Part shown: positions 35,701 through 41,930 of the stretch, one piece after another | Position numbering within the stretch: position 1 is the first letter of the stretch | Layout of the letters: the number at the start of each line of letters is the position of its first letter | Assembly (NCBI GenBank): GCA_963626805.1 | Contig: CAVFXS010000017.1 | Coordinates: forward strand, 5,858 to 69,857 | Source: CAG-632 sp963626805 | GTDB taxonomy: Bacteria > Bacillota > Clostridia > Lachnospirales > Lachnospiraceae | Reading direction: 5' to 3' | Length of the DNA: 64,000 nucleotides | The notes under the pieces: model-generated | What the model was told of the DNA's origin: nothing | What the model saw: only the letters and a program-made list of their open reading frames with translations | Database searches by the model: none | Position numbers and translations under genes: made by a program

Positions 35701-35770
35701 TGAAACAGGGGAAGCAGAGGAGGAAACCCGGAGAATCATCGTAAACTTCATACAGAAATATATCCATTAA
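32738..35770 (+). CDS. PEP-synthase-like kinase fused to class I glutamine amidotransferase
   Basis: A 1010-residue fusion. Residues ~1-230 are an ATP-grasp PEP/pyruvate-binding domain with RIVVRSSSSHEDCLKSSNAG (R61, E67, D68), SGVIFTRD and DIEFAIND...LFQVRPL. A central ~450-residue helical region follows, then a phosphohistidine domain with His744 in YGGAASHMAIRCAEFDIPAA. Residues ~845-1010 are a C26-type amidotransferase with Cys895 (TCRGMQ), His983 and Glu985 (QWHPE). The first part resembles Campylobacter Cj1418, which phosphorylates the amide nitrogen of L-glutamine, and the second resembles Cj1417, which hydrolyses gamma-glutamyl-CDP-amidate. Both catalytic sets look intact. No cytidylyltransferase or phosphoramidate transferase lies in the window. 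The canonical PEP-carboxykinase-like or PPDK C-terminal TIM barrel is absent, so it is not PEP synthase. Confidence 0.82.
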   Translation: MKATNEIISTKANTLYAMKNLITHAKIERMYILRVKDYWRDKESVCREIRERFGGCRIVVRSSSSHEDCLKSSNAGHYKSILDVDSASLQEIEESVDEVIDSYEEDMESAAEEQVLIQRQATGVCISGVIFTRDLRENRPYYLVNYDDHGSTDSVTSGRGGKMLWIARDVEQEQLSTQWQNLITAVREVESIIEGIPLDIEFAINDSDEIILFQVRPLAAANLHTAPMDETTFYLCKRRIKEAYQKRLDVLSGEPMKLSDMAFWNPSEIIGSNPRTLDYSLYRRIITHRAWNEGIRELGYCALDEDLMYQVGNKPYINLNYSFYSLIPEALPKALTKKLVAYYHKRLQQDLSAHDKIEFEIVFSCYDFMTEKNSRRLLDYGFTEEERAQIVAEVKRLTMDAIYQHNVILAQDKSSINTLEFTRSEIEKIGENCNNPKELMETVKWLLEAITRYGTPQFARQARMAFMARAFLRTLVEAGYYEQAEMDRFMQSISTVSTEFNEDFEAYSNGQMSKEEFDSKYGHLRSGTYDIRTERYDAMNFRPVSAKSRQPKVNKNIEFDLASMQRALDEHGIQIPAEVFQKFLISAIEQREYFKFEFTRSLSLVLEWIKKLGQLMGFRVDELSWLSIEDIEQYDRDMEPEVLKGHWASVIEKDHTAFRKNRSVLLPEVILSARSIDIIPVYEARPNFITSKRVAGEVVLLEEERDVNIDGKIVVVPQADPGYEWIFTKRIKGFITKYGGAASHMAIRCAEFDIPAAIGCGAKIYDTVSKLDYLELDCKNGTIQPGIQYTNLHALITQREGVNQYGDPTDILESAYIRFYELMGFIPKPVSNHTKNFERLFDDKIDLLIVVGGGALDSKWYDREHEEETQPNRDRTEAKMIRYCVEHGIPIIATCRGMQYINVLYGGKLSYHPELPVSRPRGRDHRVHLLTENRDVYVNNFHQDVIFEGQLAPCFTPMAVDEENHVVEAYYSEKMKLLALQWHPERQFETGEAEEETRRIIVNFIQKYIH

Positions 35771-35773
35771 ATG

Positions 35774-35817
35774 ATAACAGCCTGTAGGCTAAAGGAAAGC
35801 AGGCTGTTATTGTTTAT
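35774..35817 (+). terminator. Terminator after the fusion gene
   Basis: An 11-bp stem ATAACAGCCTG (35774-35784) / CAGGCTGTTAT (35800-35810) with a 15-base loop; the following TGTTTAT is only partly T-rich. Confidence 0.65.
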
Positions 35818-35893
35818 ACGGAGCTTTGGATGTTGTGCAAATTTTCAACAAATGGAAGCGTGGATATTGACATTTCTTACAAAAATGATCCGG

Positions 35894-35938
35894 CAGGTAA
35901 ATCTGTTCTTACTTTTTACCTGAAAAAAGTGGTACACT
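35894..35938 (+). promoter_or_regulatory. Inverted repeat and putative -10 before the CarD-like gene
   Basis: CAGGTAAA (35894-35901) and TTTACCTG (35915-35922) form an 8-bp inverted repeat with 13-base spacing, just before a TACACT -10-like element (35933-35938). The arms could be an operator. No good -35 is seen at the right distance. Confidence 0.35.
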
Positions 35939-36032
35939 AAAACCAGAGCAATTATGCGGGACAGGATCAGTCTGTTTAAGATTGGTAAAGATTGGGCAGA
36001 CTAAAGGTAGTGCAGGAACAGGAGGAAGAGAA

Positions 36033-36536
36033 ATGTTCGAAATCGGTGACTATATTGTATGTGGAAATAATGGGATCTGTACCGTTGAAAATATTGGAAC
36101 CATTGATGTGCCGGATGTGAATCCAGAACGGCTTTACTATATTTTGCAACCGGTATATGCCAAGGGAAGTGTTGTCTACATTCCGGTCGATAATGAGAAG
36201 ATCGTAATGCGGAAGATTCTGACCGGGGAGCAGGTGCAGGCACTGATCGATAAGATCCCGGAGATAGAGACCATCTCAGAGTTAAATGATAAGCTGCGGG
36301 AAGAGAAGTTTAAGGAATGTCTGAAGCATCATGATTGTACGGACTGGATCCGGATCATCAAAACGTTATACCTTCGCAGACAGGCAAGAGAAGAAAAGGG
36401 ACAGAAGGTGACAGCTACCGATGCACGCTATCTGAAGGTGGCAGAAGAGAATTTGTACTGTGAGTTTGCCATGGCGCTTGGAATCGAGCGGGATGAGGTT
36501 TTTGATTTCATTGAGCAGAGGATTCAGGCAGAGTAG
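36033..36536 (+). CDS. CarD-like transcriptional regulator
   Basis: A 167-residue protein with an N-terminal CarD/TRCF RNA-polymerase-interacting Tudor-like domain (FEIGDYIVCGNNGICTVENIG ... VYIPVDNEKIVMRKIL) and a helical C-terminal domain (TLYLRRQAREEKGQKVTATD ... CEFAMALGIERDEVFDFI). CarD-type proteins bind the beta subunit and adjust open-complex stability; short Firmicutes forms are common and less studied. ATG at 36033 is supported by AGGAGGAAG; the frame also opens at 35982. Confidence 0.88.
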   Translation: MFEIGDYIVCGNNGICTVENIGTIDVPDVNPERLYYILQPVYAKGSVVYIPVDNEKIVMRKILTGEQVQALIDKIPEIETISELNDKLREEKFKECLKHHDCTDWIRIIKTLYLRRQAREEKGQKVTATDARYLKVAEENLYCEFAMALGIERDEVFDFIEQRIQAE

Positions 36537-36548
36537 AAGATTCCGGTA

Positions 36549-36577
36549 TAGACATTTAAAATCGTTTATTGTATATT
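36549..36577 (+). promoter_or_regulatory. Promoter of the thioesterase gene
   Basis: TAGACA (36549-36554), 17-base spacer, TATATT (36572-36577). Confidence 0.5.
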
Positions 36578-36616
36578 AAGGACGTAGGAAACGAAACATA
36601 TACAATGAGGATTAAA

Positions 36617-37084
36617 ATGAACGGACAGAAACAGATAGAGGAAATAAAACCACCGATTTCCCCGGATGTGCAGAAGGCACTGGAAAAAATGGTGGAAAAT
36701 AATGAATACATGCAGAATCTGCAGATTGAAATGCTGGAGATCGAACGTGGTTACGTGAAAGGGCGTCTGATGGTGTCGGATAAGGTATTGAATCCTTATG
36801 GATCCGTACACGGAGGATGTCTTTTTTCGCTGGCAGATATTACCGCCGGGCTGGCAGCCTGTACATATGGGAATTATTCATCTACCATTGATGGCAATAT
36901 GGAGTATATTCTTCCGGCAATGAATACGGAGTATATTATCTGTGAGGCGAAGGAGGTCCGGCAGGGTATTCATGTCTCCCAGTATGAGGCCTGTCTTTAT
37001 GATGATAAGGAGCAGCTGGTGGATAAGGCAACCTTTTCCTTTTATATGATGCATCGGCCGGTTGTGGACAGGAAGGATTCGTGA
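36617..37084 (+). CDS. PaaI-type hotdog-fold thioesterase
   Basis: A 155-residue single hotdog domain: GYVKGRLMVSDKVLNPYGSVHGGCLFSLADITAGLA is the PaaI/YdiI motif in which the HGG turn and the downstream Asp activate water for acyl-CoA hydrolysis. The substrate is unknown. The ATG at 36617 was preferred over 36605 because GAGG lies 6 bases ahead; an initial ~30 residues precede the hotdog core. The gene stands alone between the CarD-like and serine acetyltransferase genes. Confidence 0.85.
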   Translation: MNGQKQIEEIKPPISPDVQKALEKMVENNEYMQNLQIEMLEIERGYVKGRLMVSDKVLNPYGSVHGGCLFSLADITAGLAACTYGNYSSTIDGNMEYILPAMNTEYIICEAKEVRQGIHVSQYEACLYDDKEQLVDKATFSFYMMHRPVVDRKDS

Positions 37085-37185
37085 CACAGCCGTCGGGAAG
37101 GAAGAGAAGGGTTCACAAATCAGAGCCGGATCCATACAATAGGGATAAGAACGATAAGGATTGAGAAGAAAGAGGCATAGATAGA

Positions 37186-38178
37186 ATGAAAACCAATCAG
37201 ACACCAATCAGACAGATACAGGATACAGTTGCGGAGATTACACATAATTATGAGAGCCATGATGTACTGATGGCAAAGGAGGGCATCCATCTTCCGAGCA
37301 GGGATACGATCATTCACCTGATCAAGGAGCTGCGACGGATCATGTTTCCGGGGTATTTCGGAGATGAGAATCTGGCAACTTATGTTGGAGACTATTTTGT
37401 GGGATCCCATCTGAATCATATTTATGAAGTGCTGAAGGAGCAGATCGTAACAGCGTTGATTTATCAGAATACGGTTGTTACAGATCGCGAGATTGTGCAT
37501 GATGGAGATAAGAAGAAAACAGCGTGCGACCGGCTGACAGCGGAGCAGGCAGAGGAAAAGGCAGAAGAGATCTGCCGATACTTTATCAGCCGCCTGCCAC
37601 ATGTACAGCAGCTGCTGTTAAAGGATGTACAGGCAGGCTTTGATGGTGATCCGGCAGCACAGAGCAAGGAAGATATTATTATTTCCTATCCGGGGCTGTT
37701 TGCTATTTATGTATACCGGGTAGCACATGAGTTATATAAGAAGCAGGTGCCGTATATTCCGAGAATTATGACAGAGTATGCACATAGCCGGACCGGAATT
37801 GATATCAACTCCGGTGCAGAGATCGGGGAATATTTCTTTATTGATCATGGTACAGGTGTGGTAATCGGTGAAACGACAACGATCGGAAATCATGTGAAAT
37901 TATATCAGGGTGTAACATTAGGTGCACTGTCAACCAGAATGGGACAGCAGCTGGCCGGTGTGAAACGGCATCCGACCATTGAAGATAATGTAACGATTTA
38001 TTCCGGCTCCAGCATTCTGGGCGGTGATACCGTGATTGGGCACGGAACCGTGATCGGCGGTAATGCATTTATCACGGAGTCCGTAGCCGCAGAGACCAAG
38101 GTTATTGTTAAGAATCCGGAGATGACATTTAAGGGTCCACGGAAAAAGAATGATGAGAACGGAGCATGGGAGATCTAG
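37186..38178 (+). CDS. Serine O-acetyltransferase (EpsC/CysE type)
   Basis: A 330-residue left-handed beta-helix acetyltransferase. The N-terminal ~170 residues are helical, as in the longer EpsC-type enzymes. The hexapeptide repeats contain INSGAEIGEYFFIDHGTGVV (active-site Asp-His), GETTTIGNHVKLYQGVTLGA and KRHPTIEDNVTIYSGSSILGG. It acetylates serine with acetyl-CoA, the first step of cysteine synthesis. Cysteine synthase is not next to it. Its stop codon overlaps the stop of the convergent glycosyltransferase by 4 bases. Confidence 0.9.
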   Translation: MKTNQTPIRQIQDTVAEITHNYESHDVLMAKEGIHLPSRDTIIHLIKELRRIMFPGYFGDENLATYVGDYFVGSHLNHIYEVLKEQIVTALIYQNTVVTDREIVHDGDKKKTACDRLTAEQAEEKAEEICRYFISRLPHVQQLLLKDVQAGFDGDPAAQSKEDIIISYPGLFAIYVYRVAHELYKKQVPYIPRIMTEYAHSRTGIDINSGAEIGEYFFIDHGTGVVIGETTTIGNHVKLYQGVTLGALSTRMGQQLAGVKRHPTIEDNVTIYSGSSILGGDTVIGHGTVIGGNAFITESVAAETKVIVKNPEMTFKGPRKKNDENGAWEI

Positions 38179-39206
38179 ATCGACTGAAAGTCGGCAGATA
38201 GGAGTTGTTCTAGCTCGGCTTCATAATGCCGGACGTTCTCCGTATCACCAAGTGCTTCATAGCATCGAATCAGTCCTTCGAGAGGAAGCTTATGTCCGTA
38301 GTTCAGAGATAGAACGCTGGTTGTCTCCCAGGTAGCATTATAATACCATAAAACAGCCTCCGAGTAGTCTCTACAGTTTTCGTAGTATTGACCAAGACAG
38401 GTGCAGACCTCGGAGGCACCATCGCCGGTTGACAGGTTTTTCAGAGCCGGAGCCAGAAGTGCATGTGCATCCTGTCGGATGACGGCACATTTCGTCAGTA
38501 CACATTGAACCGGAGCCAGAAGTTCTTCCGGTAATACATCCATAGAAATCGTAAGGAAATAATCTTCTGCATTCAGAAAATCCATATCGCTTCCGGAAAT
38601 GAATAATTCCTTGGCATACATGATGGTGAGGGAAGTGGACAACTTGTGTCCATCCCGGATCAACGCCTGCAGATTGGCAAAATCTCTGGCACAGTGATTT
38701 TCGTGCGGTTTATGAATGATAGCAATCTCACTGTCATAAATGATCGGGGCGGTACGAAGTGTTTCATGCAGAGGATCCTGCCAGTAAAATTCCCGGAGAC
38801 GGCGTGCCAGCTTCGGACGATATTCCTTATCATAGTTATAGGTAGTACCAAATTCTAACTGATTGGTATAATACATCTGAACAATCTCAATCTCCGGCAG
38901 AAGAACCTTCTTCAGATCAAGAATCTTACGCTGATTTTCCTCATCAATGATCTCGTCGGCATCTGCAATGTAAATGTAATCCATAGTTGCTTTGGAAAAA
39001 GAAAAATTCCGTGCGGCGGCAAAGTCGTTGCACCACTCAAAGTCATAGAGCTTGTCCGTATAGGCAGCAGCGATCTCTTTGGTCCGATCGGTAGAACCGG
39101 TATCTATAATGATGATCTCATCAGAGAAGCTTTTCACACAGTCCAGGCAGCGGGCAAGTACCCGCTCTTCATTTTTAACGATCATACAGGTGCTGATAGT
39201 GATCAT
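38175..39206 (-). CDS. Family 2 glycosyltransferase with TPR-like C terminus
   Basis: A 343-residue protein. Residues ~1-190 are a GT-A fold of the SunS-like/family 2 type: TCMIVKNEERVLARCLDCV, IIIDTGSTDRT and the metal-binding YIADADEII, then REFYWQDPLHETL. Residues ~200-340 are helical and TPR-like (CLGQYYENCRDYSEAVLWYYNA). Such proteins transfer sugars to glycans or to peptides; the acceptor is unknown. No polysaccharide gene cluster surrounds it. No signal peptide or membrane helix is evident. Confidence 0.87.
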   Translation of the reverse strand: MITISTCMIVKNEERVLARCLDCVKSFSDEIIIIDTGSTDRTKEIAAAYTDKLYDFEWCNDFAAARNFSFSKATMDYIYIADADEIIDEENQRKILDLKKVLLPEIEIVQMYYTNQLEFGTTYNYDKEYRPKLARRLREFYWQDPLHETLRTAPIIYDSEIAIIHKPHENHCARDFANLQALIRDGHKLSTSLTIMYAKELFISGSDMDFLNAEDYFLTISMDVLPEELLAPVQCVLTKCAVIRQDAHALLAPALKNLSTGDGASEVCTCLGQYYENCRDYSEAVLWYYNATWETTSVLSLNYGHKLPLEGLIRCYEALGDTENVRHYEAELEQLLSADFQSI

Positions 39207-39311
39207 AGGATGTCCCCCTTTGCATAAATACTCAATATACTGTTATTGTAACACAGGGACAGGTGGACGTAAATGTGGGATTGCTGATATTGAAGAAAGG
39301 CATATTTTCCC

Positions 39312-39340
39312 TTTTCAAAGAGAAGGTATTGGTGTAAAAT
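39312..39340 (+). promoter_or_regulatory. Promoter of the unknown membrane protein gene
   Basis: TTTTCA (39312-39317), 17-base spacer, TAAAAT (39335-39340). Confidence 0.45.
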
Positions 39341-39419
39341 TATAGAAAGTACTAACGCTTGGAGTGTCACCGAGCAGAAACAAATATAGCAAGAATCTAT
39401 CAAAAAGGAGAAATGAGCA

Positions 39420-40055
39420 ATGAAAGACTTTTCTATCCCAATGGCCCTTGTGGATTATATACCGGTTATATTATTCGCAGCAGCGTCCGTAATTCTGATC
39501 AGAGACATGTACAACAAAATGAGCAAAGGAGCTTTTGCACTGTTTGCTGCCGGAAGCATTGACATAATCAGTGCAGGATTTTTGAAAGCCACATACAAGC
39601 TCCTTTACGCTCTTAATATCTGTGATTTTTCGAGGCTTAGTGACATCTTCTTCCCGATGCAGTCACTTGGCTTCATTCTGGCGGGAATTGCCATCCTGGC
39701 TCTGCTCACTCACAGACAAGGTCAAAAGAGGCTGTGTGTTGTGGCTCCACCTATTTTCAATGGAACATTCATATTCATTATACTAATAATTTTAGGGCTT
39801 GGTCTTATGGATATTGGTCTTTGTATTATGGCAGTCAAATTGAAGAAGCATGGTTTAATTGCCCTTTTTGCAGTCTCTTTCGTCTGCTCACTTTGCATGG
39901 GATATCTTTCTTCTCATGACTTCGATCTGGCTATGATAAACTGGATAGCTGAAGCTGTTAATATTATCGGTCAGGGAACATTTCTTGTCGGTGCAATTAT
40001 CATGCACAAAAATGGGTTTGCTGATCTGACTCTTAGAGAGGAACAGATTTCATAA
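39420..40055 (+). CDS. Unrecognised six-helix membrane protein
   Basis: A 211-residue protein that I do not recognise. Six to seven hydrophobic segments are seen (for example YIPVILFAAASVILI, GFILAGIAILALL, FIFIILIILGLGLM, LIALFAVSFVCSL), with short polar loops and a polar C terminus. AAGGAG lies 9 bases before the ATG. Codon use is unlike its neighbours: more CTT, CTC, GCC and TCT, fewer CTG and CCG. This suggests acquisition from another genome. The flanking genes (a glycosyltransferase and dUTPase) give no functional clue. Confidence 0.7.
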   Translation: MKDFSIPMALVDYIPVILFAAASVILIRDMYNKMSKGAFALFAAGSIDIISAGFLKATYKLLYALNICDFSRLSDIFFPMQSLGFILAGIAILALLTHRQGQKRLCVVAPPIFNGTFIFIILIILGLGLMDIGLCIMAVKLKKHGLIALFAVSFVCSLCMGYLSSHDFDLAMINWIAEAVNIIGQGTFLVGAIIMHKNGFADLTLREEQIS

Positions 40056-40108
40056 GAGAAAAAGCTGTCAAAGCATTACAATTAATTGATAAGAAGATGG
40101 AGGTCATT

Positions 40109-40549
40109 ATGGAACAGGTAACATTACAGATTCAGTATTTAAATGATACGATTACACGGTTGGAGTATATTGACGGGAAATCCGACTGGATCGATCTGCG
40201 GGCAGCAGAACGGGTAGAGATGAATGCCGGAGAGTTCCGTCTGATTCATTTAGGTGTAGCGATCAAACTGCCGGAAGGATATGAGGCACATATTGTGCCA
40301 CGGAGCAGTACCTTTAAGAACTTTGGAATCATTCAGACCAATTCAATGGGAATTATTGATGAAAGCTATTGTGGTCCGAATGACTGGTACCGGTTCCCGG
40401 CACTGGCAATGCGGGATACCGTGATCGAGGTGAATGACCGGATCTGTCAGTTCCGGATCGAGAAGCATCAGCCACAGGTGGTATTTGAAGAAGTGAAGGA
40501 GCTGTCGGGACAGGATCGGGGTGGCTTTGGAACTACCGGCGTTCAGTAG
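40109..40549 (+). CDS. dut: dUTP diphosphatase
   Basis: A 146-residue trimeric-type dUTPase. Motif 1 DLRAAE, motif 3 PRSSTFKNFGI (nucleotide-binding Ser), motif 4 NDWYRFPALAMRD, and the C-terminal flexible motif 5 RGGFGTTG are all present. It hydrolyses dUTP to dUMP and pyrophosphate, keeping uracil out of DNA. The ATG at 40109 follows GGAGGT by 5 bases; an in-frame ATG at 40097 precedes that site and was rejected. Confidence 0.92.
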   Translation: MEQVTLQIQYLNDTITRLEYIDGKSDWIDLRAAERVEMNAGEFRLIHLGVAIKLPEGYEAHIVPRSSTFKNFGIIQTNSMGIIDESYCGPNDWYRFPALAMRDTVIEVNDRICQFRIEKHQPQVVFEEVKELSGQDRGGFGTTGVQ

Positions 40550-40600
40550 GTGGCTCATTGCAGAATATCTAAAAACAAAATTAAATAATCAGCAGAAATC

Positions 40601-40629
40601 TTGCATTGTTTTCGTGGTTGGTGTAGAGT
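40601..40629 (+). promoter_or_regulatory. Weak promoter of the DUF308 gene
   Basis: TTGCAT (40601-40606), 17-base spacer, TAGAGT (40624-40629). Confidence 0.4.
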
Positions 40630-40683
40630 ATGGGAACAATGTAACAATCCTGACGGGCTTTGAATGAGATGGAGGTATGAGTG

Positions 40684-41274
40684 ATGAATCCGGATAAGTC
40701 AATCAAAAAAGCAAAAGAGAACCTGATTATTTCTTCGGTCATATTGTGTGTGGCCGGAATTGTATTTATGGTATTTTCCGGGACGATGGTAAACCTGGTC
40801 GGATGGATACTTGGTAGTGTATTCTGTGTGATCGGCGTGGTGAAGCTGATCGGATATATCCGTAGTCGGTTGCAGACATCGGATCTGGTGTTCAGTATTA
40901 TCTGTATTATAATCGGAGGATTGCTGTTCGCACATCCGAATTGGGTGATGTCATTATTGTCCATTATTATCGGTATTTATGTGCTGGCAGAAGGGGCTCT
41001 TAAGATTAAGGTTTCCGTGGATGCGAAGAAGCAGCAGGCAAGAGGCTGGTGGGCGCTTTTGATCTTTGCATTGATCAGTGTCGCTATCGGTGTACTTCTG
41101 GTATTTAATCCGTTTGGAATCAGTAAGGCATTTATGTTTATGGTAGGTCTGGCATTGCTGCTGGGCGGCGTACAGAATATTATTCATGGAATCTATACGG
41201 AAAAGATCTTAAATGAGATGAACCAGGATATCATTGATATGGATGAATATATGGAGAATAACAAGCAGTTATAA
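40684..41274 (+). CDS. HdeD/DUF308 family membrane protein
   Basis: A 196-residue protein with six hydrophobic helices arranged as three repeated hairpins (LIISSVILCVAGIVFMVFSG, FSIICIIIGGLLF, LLIFALISVAIGVLLVFNP), the pattern of DUF308/HdeD proteins. In E. coli HdeD is linked to acid resistance; function in Clostridia is unknown. The C terminus is cytoplasmic-type, acidic (EMNQDIIDMDEYMENNKQL). GGAGG 9 bases ahead favours ATG 40684 over GTG 40681. Confidence 0.8.
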   Translation: MNPDKSIKKAKENLIISSVILCVAGIVFMVFSGTMVNLVGWILGSVFCVIGVVKLIGYIRSRLQTSDLVFSIICIIIGGLLFAHPNWVMSLLSIIIGIYVLAEGALKIKVSVDAKKQQARGWWALLIFALISVAIGVLLVFNPFGISKAFMFMVGLALLLGGVQNIIHGIYTEKILNEMNQDIIDMDEYMENNKQL

Positions 41275-41324
41275 GAAGCTTCGGAAAGGCAATTGTGTAG
41301 AAATTGTGAAATTGCGGAAACGGC

Positions 41325-41352
41325 TTGACAATTGAAAATGGTATGTTAAAAT
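41325..41352 (+). promoter_or_regulatory. Promoter of the MarR-ABC exporter operon
   Basis: TTGACA (41325-41330), 16-base spacer, TAAAAT (41347-41352). The transcript start (~41359) falls inside the left arm of the adjoining hairpin. Confidence 0.7.
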
Positions 41353-41355
41353 ATG

Positions 41356-41404
41356 GTTCGGAATCAAACAGTTCGCGTGTGAACAATTCGATTCCGAACT
41401 TTTT
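41356..41404 (+). promoter_or_regulatory. Nested inverted repeat with T run: operator and/or attenuator
   Basis: GTTCGGAATC (41356-41365) and GATTCCGAAC (41390-41399) form a perfect 10-bp inverted repeat. Between them lies GTTC...GAAC (41371-41384). The right arm runs straight into TTTTT, the form of an intrinsic terminator. The position over the start site also suits a MarR-type operator. Both readings are inference. Confidence 0.6.
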
Positions 41405-41450
41405 ACATGGAGTTTATTGCAGTGCGAACGAATGGAAAGGAGACAGATCG

Positions 41451-41930
41451 ATGGAGAAGTATATAAGAGAACCGGACTGTCTGGGAAATATGGTAATTAT
41501 ATTGTCAAATCAGCTGAAGCATTATCTTCACCGTGCAGCGGAGGAGGAGGGAATCAGCGGTTCACAGAGCCGGATCCTGCATTTTCTGGCACTGGAGTCA
41601 GAGGAGCGGGATGTGTACCAGAAGGATGTTGAGGATTTCTTCTGCCTCAGACGGTCAACGGTGACACAGAATCTTCAGAGCATGGAGAAGAACGGACTGA
41701 TTACCAGATCCAGTGTGACGAGTGATGCCCGGTTGAAAAAGCTGGTGTTAACGGAGCAGGGCATGGAGCTGGAGCGACGGATCCACAACCGGGTACAGGA
41801 TATGGAGCGAATGCTCAGCGAGGATCTGACCCGGGCGGAACGGGAGGAGTTCCAGTCGGTTCTGATAAAAATGAGCCGGAAAATGGAAACACTTGGAATG
41901 AACGGGAAAGGAGATAAATGCGGATGTTAA
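41451..41930 (+). CDS. MarR family transcriptional regulator
   Basis: A 159-residue winged-helix regulator: LSNQLKHYLHRAAEEEGISGSQSRILHFLA, recognition helix in CLRRSTVTQNLQSMEKNGLI, wing TRSSVTSDARLKKLVLTEQG and C-terminal dimer helices. It would repress the following exporter genes until bound by a drug-like ligand. The ATG at 41451 has AAAGGAG 7 bases ahead; the frame opens at 41325 but that region is the promoter. Its 3' end overlaps the next gene by 13 bases, so the two are coupled. Confidence 0.9.
   Translation: MEKYIREPDCLGNMVIILSNQLKHYLHRAAEEEGISGSQSRILHFLALESEERDVYQKDVEDFFCLRRSTVTQNLQSMEKNGLITRSSVTSDARLKKLVLTEQGMELERRIHNRVQDMERMLSEDLTRAEREEFQSVLIKMSRKMETLGMNGKGDKCGC

Noticed and set aside
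34682..35767. Minus-strand open frame of 361 codons opposite the kinase/amidotransferase gene, and another at 33740-34675.
   Set aside because: Both are antiphase shadows of a plus-strand gene with intact catalytic motifs; they have His/Leu/Arg-rich composition, no ribosome site and no family resemblance.
32738..35770. PEP synthase or pyruvate phosphate dikinase.
   Set aside because: The C-terminal PEP/pyruvate TIM barrel is missing and a C26 amidotransferase domain takes its place.
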